DNA from: Sesamum alatum
Lineage: Eukaryota; Streptophyta; Magnoliopsida; Lamiales; Pedaliaceae
Assembly: GCA_034509735.1 (NCBI GenBank)
Contig: JACGWO010000006.1
Location: 13,642,645 to 13,706,644, forward strand
Direction: 5' to 3'
Length of the DNA stretch: 64,000 nucleotides
Part shown: positions 11,648 through 22,104 of the stretch, piece by piece
Layout of the letters: each line of letters starts with the position of its first letter
How positions within the stretch are numbered: position 1 is the stretch's first letter
Program-made: the position numbers and the translations under genes
The notes under the pieces: generated by a model
Database searches by the model: none
Told to the model about the DNA's origin: nothing
Seen by the model: only the letters and a program-made list of their open reading frames with translations

Positions 11648-12836
11648 TTTCACTGCATTTAACCAAATAAAATTTATAATATTACTTTATTTTGGCAAAT
11701 TTATAATATCCACTTATTAATTATTGCTACTAGTTTTTATTTATTATTTATTTGAAAAGCCTATAACCTGTGCAGCTTTACTTCGGGTCGAAGTTCATGC
11801 TTCGTGCTATCATTTTGAACGAAGAAGAATGTGTACGAGAGTGCAACACTTTTCCATCATTGCCTCTGTCAAAAATAACAATTTAACTTTTTTTTAGAAA
11901 TTTCATTTTAATTTTTTTTATAAAAGTGATAATTACATTATTATTTTAATACTTCAACAAAATATATTACAATACACTCATTTAAATTAAAACAAATATC
12001 CATCACATTCATTGGAATTCAAATACGTGACCTCGAACTTGTTGTTACACTAAGACATTATTGATTAATTTGACTATTTCATTTAATGTACACACTGTGT
12101 ATGGAAATTACATAATTTACTCTATTTAAAAAGATTTGTACATGGTGTATGACTGTATGTATATATTAAATGAATTAAAAAATATTGCAATTATAGAATT
12201 TGGAATAAAATTCAACTTGAAAAACATTAGCATGAAGGATGAGAAAATTCTTATGTGTAGCAGGAAATAAATTAGGCACAATCATCGAGTATACTTCAAT
12301 CGCTAATTATTTATTGGCTAAGTAATTGAGTGCTGACAAAGATAATTTTAAGTAACAAAATTTTGTAATACAACAAATGGCATATATAATGTAATAGGCC
12401 GAATTTTCACAAATAATTAAAGCCAATATTATTGGTTGGTATTTTCTACAAGTTGAACTCCACAAATATATTTGTTTTATTAAAGTGGTTGTCTTTATTT
12501 TCCGTTTCTAATATTTTATTTTTAGTAAATAAATTTCTGAAAACAAAATCTCTTTTTAAATTGATATGGTCGGTATCATGATATAATGGTATCACAATAA
12601 ATTAAAGAAAATAATTTATCTTTTGCAACATAGTTTAGTCAATGTGATATAAAAAAAAGTAATTAATGAAACCGACAAGTTATCACTATTTAAGACAACA
12701 TTATTATAGCATATACTTTATTCTTTGAAAAACATTAAAACAAAGCATATGAAAATATTTTCCCTATATTATAAGTTGGCACATAACCAACCACATTTTC
12801 ACATTTATATAATTTAATAAGTCAACCCCAAAATCC

Positions 12837-12861
12837 GGGGGGGGGGGGGGGGGGGGGGGGG
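12837..12861 (+). repeat. 25-base poly-G run
   Basis: Twenty-five G in a row, followed by a GA-rich tail (aggagggggggat). Confidence 0.9.
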
Positions 12862-13225
12862 AGGAGGGGGGGATTGTTTGTGTTCATGTATTGGGTTGAA
12901 TTAAGTAAGACATTCAGTTAGGGTGGATGTTTGGTAATATTGTGTTAAGTCGAATCGAAAATTCAATTAATTGAAATTTCGACATTTCAAATTGGATTCA
13001 ATCAAATTTTTTTCTGTTCGAATCGGTAAATTACCAAAATAAGAATAAAAATCTGCTCGATTAAGTTGAAAATTGAAATAATCAAATTTTTTTTTTTTTA
13101 AAAAAAGAAGTCCTACAATGTGAAGATTACAAATTTACCTGTAAAAAAACCTATGTAAAGGTAAAAAATTTGTAAAGACAAATAAATCATTTATAATTCC
13201 AAGACATAAGATCAAATTCAAAATA

Positions 13226-13681
13226 GGAAAAATACCTTTTTCCATCCCATAACTTAGGACTTTTTCACTTTTGGTCCTATTGGATACGGGATTATCAATT
13301 TTGGTCCTGTAACCTTTAAAAAGTAGCATTTTCGATCCCATGACACTTTTCGATAGATTTTTAATAGAAAATGCCACGTGGCCGTTAAGTGCATGGGACT
13401 AAAAGTGTTATTTTTTGAAAGTTATGGGACCAAAAGTGAAAATTTCATAACATATAGGACCAAAAGTGAGAATCCCATAACATATGGGATCAAAAGTGTA
13501 AAGGTCCTAATGGCCACGTGCTAAACACGTGGTATTTTCCATTCAAAAATTTAACGGAAAGGTGGCATGAAATCAAAAATGCTACTTTTTAGAAGTTACT
13601 GGACCAAAAGTGATAATCCCGTTATCAATAAGACCAAAAGTGAGAAAACCCTAAATTACAGGACAAAAGTGTTATTTTCCC
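13226..13681. mobile_element. Foldback MITE with internal subrepeats, 9-bp TSD
   Basis: The left end GGAAAAATAC and right end GTTATTTTCCC are inverted. The arms extend over most of the 456 bp. A perfect 9-bp duplication TTCAAAATA lies at 13217-13225 and 13682-13690. The word 'ggaccaaaagtga' and close variants recur at least six times, in both orientations, and 'ccacgtg' occurs in both arms. The type resembles Mutator-like MITEs. No protein is encoded; the short frames at 13135-13377 and 13567-13788 are translations of the two arms. Confidence 0.8.
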
Positions 13682-13690
13682 TTCAAAATA

Positions 13691-14945
13691 CCATTAAATT
13701 TCCAACACATAGATCATTTACTTATAACTCTTTCACATTAAACCAACATATGATATATGATAAAACTAAAAGTGTTAAACATGTCTAACACTTTTTTTCT
13801 TTTTATTTAAAAATAATATGTATTTATATATATTCACAACCAAAAAAAAAATATATTGTATTTTAAAAAGTTCGTATAAAAAATTCGATTCCAATATAGT
13901 TCAACTGGTAAACCAAATTATGCATGCCCCTACATTCAGTACAAAATTTTGTGTATGATTGAGGTCGTTAGTCATCTTCAGACTCCAATTCAATTATGTT
14001 GGATGCAACAATCAACATGAAACCACATACAATCGTAATTGTTGGGGTAGGCCTCAACTCAAACACCTCGACGTGTTCAAGTCGCTAACAGGACAAAAAG
14101 ATTGTAATATAATCAGTAGTATGTACAATCAGTAATAACATACCTAATGGAATACTATTTGAGGGTACTTATAGTTTATGGCCACTTGTACGGCCAACAA
14201 TTAGCGTTGGAGATCATTCCACGTGTTAGCCAATCTAAGGTTCACATTATGGGTTTATAAGGTCGGTTAGGTCGAGTACAACCGACTCATATAAAAAACT
14301 CAAGGATACTTGTCATGTAAGAGTATTTTAGTTATTCTTAGGAGCATTTGCAGAAATTATACATTTATCCACATCAATTTACCATGAAAACGACCCAAGT
14401 TTGAATAATTGCAAGATATCTTGTTGCACTTTGTAGGTTGTGATAATTCCAACATGAGCCATCGCAATTAAAGCATGGGAAATGTCAGTTTTATCCTTAA
14501 AAATTGCATTAGGTTCATACGTTAGGAGTAAGGACAATATAGATAATTGCAGTACTGTATATATTTTGTTAACCAAGAAAGTAAACTATTCGTTTTTTAA
14601 TAAATTATACTTATTTCCATCTATGAATTTAAAAAGATAAACAAAGAAACGTCGATTCCATTAGAATCTAATTCCATCGCAATTATTGATTTAAATCCAG
14701 GTCAAATATAAAAGTCAATTGAATTTATGAGTCTAAAATGTTATAAGCATAATATAAAGTATAAACATAACTTACAAAGAAAAATTACAATCTTTACCCT
14801 TCATCCCTCTCTGAACATTGAGATCCGATGGTTGTTATTAATTGGTCAAATCCAGCGGTTCTTATTTATCTAACAAAATCCAACGATCACAGAAAGCAAA
14901 CAATATAAATAATAAAAAGGGCATAACGGTCCATTCACCTAAAAA
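13691..14945. other. AT-rich intergenic DNA
   Basis: No gene recognised. The stretch from about 14040 to 14340 is less AT-rich and starts 'tgttggggtaggcc', which might be an old LTR piece, but no partner copy is present here. Confidence 0.5.
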
Positions 14946-15391
14946 GGGGAAAAATGCAGACAACCCCTTGTGATATTGTAAATGTGCAAATTACCCCCCT
15001 ATAAAAAAATAAATAGCAATTTACTCTCTTGTATTTTTTAAAATGAAGCAATTTACCCCCTGTAACTTGCTCTTTTTATACATTTAGGTCTAGTCTATAA
15101 CGAATTTAGTCCAACACATCTTAGACTTGGTCCTTTTTCGACAAATTTAGTCATGTATTGATAAATTTGATTCTGACGACATAAGGTTAGATGATCAAAA
15201 TTGAGATCTACCCCAGTGTGAAGGACACCCAAATTGTCAACATAGGATTAAATTTGCTAAAAAATGACCAAATGTGATATGTTCAATACTAAATTCGTCG
15301 AAAAATTAACTAACTGTGTAAATGGAGTAAGTTATAAGACCAAAAATGTTATTGACATATAGTTACAAAATCAAAAATATAATTTTACCCC
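14946..15391. mobile_element. Degenerate foldback element
   Basis: It starts ggggaaaaatg and ends attttacccc in rough inversion. The inner arms match better: 'aacgaatttagtc...acttggtcctttttcgac' (about 15096-15142) against the reverse complement of 15215-15300 (gacgaatttagt...ttggtcattttttagc). No convincing target duplication was found, so the borders are uncertain. Confidence 0.45.
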
Positions 15392-15777
15392 AAAAATAAT
15401 TAACACCATAGCGGTAGATAACAGAAGTGAAGAGTGTACAAACGGACTTTTATTACAAGAGGGCTTTTAGGTGGTTTTCATATTAAAAGGAGTTTTTGGT
15501 GATTTCGCTAAAACACACGAGTTTTTTTCGTTTAATCCCTTACTTAAAGTAGAATAATACTTGGCAGCCTTGATTAGAATTTATTACAAAATATTAATTG
15601 TAAAGTCTAAAGACACATGTCAAATAAACAATAGCTTTAAGCCGCCAATTTATTCATATCCATATTTAGGTTAGGCCAAATGTTATGGGCGGTGTCTATT
15701 CAGCCTTGAGCTGTGCTGGATCGAATTGGATTTTTATTGTAAATTTTATTTTATCTTTTATTTTATTCAATATATAT

Positions 15778-16468
15778 TGTTGGCGTTGAAATATTTAGAA
15801 ATAAATTATTAATTAAAATTTAAATAAATTAACTAATAATTGAGTTTTAAAATGATAGTTTATAATAAATTTGGACTTATCATAAAATAAATTAAATTCA
15901 TAAGTTCATATTAAAGTTGGGTCTTATGTATTTTTATGGGTCAATCTAAAATACGTATCATTTTATTATTTTAGATTGGCTAAATCGGACCAGGTATATG
16001 TTCAAAATATAGTCCGTCAGAAGACTAGTCCATGTCAAAGCCCACGGTGATAAAGCCCCATAGAAGTGAGCCTAGGCTGCTAAAGCCCAATTCACGCCTA
16101 TAAATAGAGGCCTTAATCACAAAAAGAACACATACAACAAATCAAAACACTCAAGTCCAAAAGCTCTTTGCCACGATGAAGTTCTGCAACCACGAAGGTT
16201 CTACGTCTTCCTCGGCATCAAATCCTTCAAGGCTTTGATACCAAATTTCAAGACGCCACATAGTTTGCTCCATAAATTCGGGAGAGATTACATATCAACA
16301 TCCAAGAACAAGCGTCAGCCCTTGCATTAAAATCCGGAGAGAAGAATCAGGGGATTACATTCACTATAGAGATTGTAGCCACTTTTTATTTTAAATCAAT
16401 AAAATCATTTGTCCATATTTTTCTTGTCTCGTAATTATTTTTGCAGATACAAAATTTTGTGTGGAACA
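15778..16468 (+). repeat. 5' LTR of the non-autonomous element
   Basis: Starts tgttggcgttg and ends gtgtggaaca. A promoter-like 'cctataaatagaggcc' lies near 16097. Similar along its length to 19008-19701. Confidence 0.85.
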
Positions 16469-16554
16469 AATTTCTGACACGCCCAGTGGGACAATCTCTG
16501 CCCCTCATCTCTTCCTCCTGCATCAAAGTTCAAGTCATCATGTCAAAGCACTCA

Positions 16555-16620
16555 ATGGCACCCAAAAAGGATCAAGAAAAGAAAGGGATAATAAAGGAGA
16601 ATATAATGAAAGTAATGTAG
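16555..16620 (+). pseudogene. gag: Vestigial gag start, 21 codons
   Basis: ATG at 16555 opens MAPKKDQEKKG and closes with TAG at 16618-16620. The autonomous relative's gag starts MAPKKNQ after a similar leader ('ctgcccctcatctcttc'). So the start region was kept for packaging or transcription reasons, or by chance, while the protein was lost. Confidence 0.6.
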
Positions 16621-16659
16621 CGATATATTTACGTAGAGCGCCAACTCGTCTAAAGGCAT

Positions 16660-18647
16660 GAAAGAACTTGGAATGTCCACAAAGAACAAAGAATCCACAC
16701 TGATTGCATCTAAGTCAAAAACCTTCTCAAGTGGTTGAGGATTGCTAAGTTGCTTGTTCGAGATGGACAATGCGGAGATCACATCAATTTCGTCGGACAA
16801 ACACCAACGGCCGTGTCTACAAGTTCGTTGTGTCTTCGCTTGGGAGGGGCAGTAGCGGTCTTCGTCCCATCAATATTGACTGCAGGGACGACTTGATTGT
16901 CTTTGGGTTCCTTCTCCAAACTGGGGGGAAGATTGAATTTAAGAATGACTCTTGTATTCTTCTCGGGGTGAGTTCTATTGCATTTGGTCCACCACTCCAT
17001 ATACTCCTTCATGACGAGGGGGGATGAAGAAATGTTATCGGGAATGAAAAGTTTAGATGAAGTACCGGACAAAGTGGAAGATTGCCAAAGTCGCCCAAGT
17101 CCAAATTGCAAGTCAAGATCTCCTTCTTCAAACACCCTGGAACGTCTTGGCAGAAACCAAACTAGCGACTAAAGTAGTGGGGACCGTAGGCCTCAACAAT
17201 AGAGTCCGCCTCAATCCGAAGTGTCCAGTAGCTGGAGCGCAAAGCAACGAAGAGGTCCTTGTAGGTGTTTGATAAGCTCGTATCATCTACCAACAAAGAG
17301 GGGCCTTGATGATGGAAGTGCACATACATAAGCCTCGAAAGGTGGATGCGATAAAAAAAGTTGCGTGCCTCGGTAGGTTCAAAGTGTCTAACTATGTTCT
17401 CTCCCCCTCCCGCCCGTATTTCACCATTTGGGCTCCAATGGGTTCAAGCTTGGGAGGGAAGTGAGTTTGAAGATAACTTCCAATCCAACTGTACACGCGG
17501 CGGAAGGCACCATAGCTCGAGGAAAACTTGAAGGATGTCCTTGTCATGATGCAGGTGAAAATGGATGCGTGAGCGCCGGCATGGATTTGGACTTCGTGAA
17601 GGATTCTTGCACAATAACCTCATGCTTCTTCTACGGTGAGCTTCTTGTTGTAGATACACGTTTACAGAAGTGTGTGGACACCGGCATGGATCTCGACTTC
17701 GTGAAGCATGCTTGCACGATGTCCTATCACTTCTTCTCTGGTAAGGTTCTTGTCACATATGCACGTGAAGAGGGCGTGAACTACCACATGAATCTCGACT
17801 TCGTGAAGGGTGCTTCCATGTTGGCCTAGCGCATCTTCCAAGAAAGGAATATCTTGCATAACTTGGACGGTCAAATTCACCATGAGTCCCGTCGATGATG
17901 AGGTGATGAGTTGAAAGTGCAAACTCGGTGTCGACATCAACATCATGAAGGGAAGGATTGTCCACCAAGACCTTAGATTGAGGATAAGTGAGGGAACCAG
18001 AGTCAAGCTTTCTCTTGTCGTCTCCTCAGAACACCAATGAACGTGCATGGACTTGGACAAAGAACGAGACTTGGAGGGAGGGGTGACATTGGTCGGTTCA
18101 TGAACGCATATGGTGGTGCCTTTCACCTTGAGATTCTCCTTGCCGCTTCGGATGACGATGCTTGGGAACGGCTCGATACGATCTTCGAAGTCTATGTCTG
18201 AAAATAAAAGAAGAAATACGAAGAAATTAGAGGCTAAAAGCATGTATACGTGTGCATGTGCGTGTGCGTGAAAAATATGTTGCTTGAGCAAGAATACAAA
18301 GGACTGCTCACATAGACAATTTCACAAACATGTGGCCGGCAGAGTCGGTCATGACGATCGTCTGATAAATTAGGATGATGTACTCACAAGTTCAAGACAA
18401 AACGACACAAACACCAAGGGATTACATCAGAGAAGATGAAGGGATCGCAGAAAATTCGTCCAAGTTCTTTCGCTTGATGAAAATTAAAAGCCAAAGTCAT
18501 CAATTTATAATGATTCTTTGTGGAAAATAGTTGAAAAGTTGCCATACTTCTCAAAATTTGAAAGAGATGGAGAATCGTAGAAATGAAAATATAATTGTCA
18601 ATTGCCATAGTTTGGAGCCTCAGAATTTTAGTCTTTGTTTCCTTCAA
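16660..18647 (-). pseudogene. Antisense spliced gene, plant mobile domain (PMD)-like
   Basis: On the minus strand, a reading near 17130-17192 gives YGPHYFSR-stop-FGFCQDVPG. Just beyond, in a shifted frame, is KEYMEWWTKC (in 16779-17135). The pattern Y-x-P-x-x-x-x-R-Q-F-G-F-x-Q-D-V-P and a following WW motif are, from memory, typical of the C-terminal half of plant mobile domain (aminotransferase-like) proteins. The stop at 17164-17162 is TAG in place of CAG. An upstream exon (ending near 18388) is followed by a candidate intron at 18387-18198: donor GTGAGT, acceptor TTATTTTCAG. The next exon reads DIDFEDRIEPFPSIVIRSG. Tat-lineage elements are known to carry such antisense ORFs. Frames are broken in several places, so it is not functional. 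Confidence 0.55.
17581..17830. repeat. Tandem repeat, unit about 105 bp (about 2.3 copies)
   Basis: Copies start at 17581 (atggatttggacttcgtgaa), 17686 (atggatctcgacttcgtgaa) and 17788 (atgaatctcgacttcgtgaa). Periods are 105 and 102 bp, both multiples of three. On the minus strand each unit encodes a version of LHEVEIHAGVHTLL. Confidence 0.8.
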
Positions 18648-19007
18648 AATTTTGTCAATGTGAGATTACACTTCAAAAAAAAATAGTTAATTCATGATAT
18701 GACAGACACGGCTGCATTTTGGAAGGAAGAAAAGGAACATTGCATTCTACATACTGCACTGTAAGGAAAGTATGGAGATTTAGGTCGTTTGGTGGTCTTT
18801 TGCAAAGGGAAAATTAAGAAAAAAGTGAAAAAAATGAAGACTTGGCTCTGTTGCTGTCTGAAAAATGGTGAAGGTTAAATTGGGCCTTTTGTGGGCATAT
18901 ATGCTCAAAGAAAAATTGATGAATAATGAAAAAGAAATCCAAGACTTCTAGTCACGCCTTTGACAATAATTGGCATATTTTTCACCAAGCTTTGAAGTAG
19001 GGGCATA

Positions 19008-19701
19008 TGTTGATGTCGAAATATTTTGGAATAAATTACCAATTAAAGCCTATATAATTGGCTAATAATTGGGTTCCAAAATGAAACTCCATAATAAATT
19101 TGGACTTATCGTAAAAGAAATTAAATTCATAAGCCCATATTAAATTTGGGTCTTATGTATTTTTATGGGTCAATCTAAAATAAATATAATTTTATTATTT
19201 TGGGTTGGCTAAATCGGGTCAGATACATGTTCAAAATGCAATCCTTCAGAAGACTAGTCCATGTCAAAGCCCACAGTGATAAAGCCTAATAGAAGTGAGC
19301 CTAAGCTACTAAAGCCCAACTCACGCCTATAAGTAGAGGCCTTAAACTCACAAAGTGGACATACATACAACAAATCAAAGGACTCAAGTCCAAAAGCCCT
19401 TTACCATGACGAAGTTCTGCAACCGTGAAGGTTCTATGTCTTCCTCGGCATCAAATCCTTCAAGGCCTTGATACCAAATTTCAAGGTGCCACGTAGTTTT
19501 TGCTCCACAAATTTGAAGGAGATTACACATCAATATCCAAGAACAAACGTCAGCCCTTGTATCAAAATTTCGGAGAGAAGAATTCGGGGACTACATTCAT
19601 ATAGAGATTTTATCCACTTTTCATTTTAAATCAATAAAATTATTTGTCCATATTTTTTTGTTTTGTAATTATTTTTGCAAATATGAAATTTTGTAAAAAC
19701 A
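19008..19701 (+). repeat. 3' LTR of the non-autonomous element
   Basis: Starts tgttgatgtcg and ends ttttgtaaaaaca. Same layout as 15778-16468. Confidence 0.85.
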
Positions 19702-20221
19702 TACATATACTTCACGTGTATAAAAATAACATCATATATTTTATTTAAAAAAAATTTATATACCTAACGTGTGTATATCAAAAAAAGTAGAAAAATAAAA
19801 TTTGTAACAGAAAACTCAATTCGACTCCCAATAGACATATCGAGATTTGAAACTCTCATAGAAGCGAAATCCTTAGATATGTGAGCTCATACATGATACT
19901 TATGCTACATTTGATAGAAATTATTTAAATTTAAAATAAACAATTAAATGAGTTTATATAAAAAATAATTGACGTCGATCACTATTTTACACAATATAGT
20001 TTACAAAAAAATTTGAATGATTTGAAGTTTTTTATAATATAAAATGATCCACAAAAATTGAAAGAATTTCTTTTAGGAATTCAAAATTCCTAACGTCAAA
20101 TATATCAATTCAAATGTAGTTCTAGGGAAAATTTGAGGCAGTCCATATGGATTTTCACCCATGTGACAGTAAGTTGTTGGATCATAATGTGGCGATATCA
20201 TTATGTATGGTCCAATGGTAT
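19702..20221. other. AT-rich intergenic DNA between two LTR elements
   Basis: No coding or repeat structure recognised. Its last five bases, ggtat (20217-20221), should be one half of the target duplication of the large nested element to the right. Confidence 0.6.
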
Positions 20222-21015
20222 TGATGCGTACCGGAGTTCAGTAGCACCAAAAAGTATCGAGAGATCACCACAAAAGTCCCAAGATTATAGGGGAGACTAA
20301 CCTGCAGAGAGGTATTAGCACTCGAATGCTTAAGTCAGTAATGTTTGACTTGATAAAATAAAGAAAAAGTTAAAGAAAGTGAGAATAATGGTAATGTGAT
20401 GATTGTGTGATGATTCGTGTGAAAATATGCTGAAAATGACTGAAGAATGGAGAAAAATCCATGTGCAAAGTGAGTACCGAGAGAGTATAAATGTTACTTG
20501 AGAGTTGTAAGTTGTGAGATGTCCCCAATGACTACACAATGTGCTCCTTTTATAGTTGGTGTTGGACCCAATTTTGGGGGATTTAGGTTCAGTTCCATAT
20601 ACCGTTAGAAACCCTGATAAGTTAGCTTCTCAACCCAACATACCACATACAAATTCGAGTTGAATTGGTGAAGATATAGCCATCTGAGTTGACCCTGTCA
20701 GATTTTTTGGGAAAGCAGTTACTTGCTGAGAAAGATCTGGATCCTGGCCAGTTCAATGGGAATCTGGATGCAAAATTTTAGTATGACGTGACTTTATTTG
20801 TTGGCTAGCTGCGTAACGTGGAATCCGAGTTGTTTAGTGACTCGACTTGGTGTACAAGTCTTTTCCGTGGGCCTGCCAGATTAGTATTTAAAATTAGGCT
20901 TATATGTGAGAGTTCTTACTGTTTTGGGCTTGATGGCCCTGACCAGCTGGGCTGTCTGGCCTGGAGGCCTACTACCAGCTCTTGGGCTGGCCCAGTGGAT
21001 TTTGAGGGGGCATCA
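20222..21015 (-). repeat. 3' LTR of the Retand-like element
   Basis: 794 bp. On the minus strand it starts TGATGCCCCCTC and ends GTACGCATCA, a TGATG...CATCA pair. Identified by similarity of 20222-20384 to 63838-64000. No open gene. Confidence 0.85.
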
Positions 21016-21029
21016 TTACTCCCCCCTAC
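21016..21029 (-). other. Polypurine tract, interrupted by Copia-A
   Basis: Next to the LTR the minus strand reads GTAGGGGGGAGTAA, the plus-strand primer site. Copia-A inserted at its edge: its TSD cctac is 21025-21029, repeated at 29310-29314, where the element continues. Confidence 0.7.
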
Positions 21030-22104
21030 TGAAAGCATGCGTGGATCGTAAATACACGTTAAAGGGGTGTTTCCTTGAACCTACCGGGTGTTCAGTGTAT
21101 CTCATAATCAAAATAACATGCAATATCATGGTGACCATAGGGTTGTAACAAAGGGAGCGTGAAACCTACCAGCTGTCGTTTTCTTCAAACTGCTACGTAC
21201 GTTGTTCCGCGTTTAAATCAGGAACCCTCTAAATTTTCCACCCAACCCATCGGATCTTGATCCCCCGTGCTAGCAAGAAATCAAGAGGAATTTACATAGG
21301 AGGACAAATCAACCTAGCGTTATGAATTAACACGATCGATTTGCCTATAATTCTCTTGTATCAAAGACAAGGAACTAGAACAATTTCTTGGAGAGGAGAG
21401 GAGAGGAGAGGCGAGGCGGACGAAAGAGAGGGAGAGAGAGGCCGAGTGTGTGTGTGTGTGTGTGTGTGCACGCTAGAGTTTCATCACCTAGTGGTGTGTA
21501 ATCCTATGAGTATTTATAGAAGGGGACTTCTCCTAGTTCTCTTCAAACTCTCATAGAGAAGCATAGGTTGACTAGGATTTTGACCTAGTCAAATCCTAGA
21601 CAACTTAGGTAAAGACCAAGTCAAACTTGATCTTGGCCATTGACCTCTCCATTCAATGTGTATGTGACCAGGCATGATTTGTATGTGACCACAATAGTCC
21701 CTCAAGTCCGAGGACCAAACCCGTACTGTCGGAATCGGGAATTCGAGTCCTACCGACCAAATCACTCAAGATTTTTCATATGACGATTCCCACGATTTAC
21801 CTCAATCAGCCGACACCAAGCTGGCTAACCCACTAGCATTGCATGGACAACCTCGTTACTTATCGATGAAACGCGACTGCAATCTCTTAGTGCAAGTCTC
21901 AAATGGACTCTCGATACCCTATCTCGAGGTCATTCGACTTGGAGTATATTAGACTGATCCACAAAAACTGATTTCATAACTTGCCATCCTATGCGCAGTC
22001 CAGTTCCTTGGATTAAGCTTTCGGCCTGTGAATTTTGATTGTGCATTGAATAGTGCGTAATATAAAGCAGTTAAGTGAACACAAACAAAGAATTAACAGG
22101 ATTG
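21030..22104 (-). repeat. Truncated 3' LTR of Copia-A
   Basis: Matches 27440-29309 in two blocks. The part between 'ctctccattcaat' (21658) and 'gtgtatgtgaccacaatagtc' is missing relative to the 5' LTR. A (GT)n run lies at about 21447-21468. TATTTATA at 21511-21518 is the likely TATA box on the minus strand. The upper end is cut: pol sequence follows directly at 22105. Confidence 0.8.

Larger units (their letters stand above)
10986..13216. other. AT-rich intergenic DNA
   Basis: No gene seen. Contains the 25-G run at 12837-12861 and an imperfect inverted repeat near 11517-11647. Open frames here (for example 11465-11653) come from low-complexity sequence. Confidence 0.6.
15778..19701 (+). mobile_element. 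Non-autonomous Tat-like LTR element carrying an antisense gene
   Basis: Two LTRs (15778-16468 and 19008-19701) of the same family as the one at 3931-4600 enclose 2.5 kb. The internal part begins with the same primer-binding region and leader as the autonomous relative, and keeps its gag start codon, but the frame closes after 21 codons and no pol is seen. Most of the interior is an antisense gene (minus strand). A purine-rich tract, gaagtaggggcata, precedes the 3' LTR. The flanks are tatat (15773-15777) and tacat (19702-19706), a 4-of-5 duplication. It was probably mobilised in trans by a relative such as the element at 1-4600. Confidence 0.75.

Noticed and set aside
17428..17829. 133-codon plus-strand frame with repeats
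   Set aside because: Shadow of the antisense (minus) gene; the repeat is shared by both strands and the minus reading links to the PMD-like motifs.
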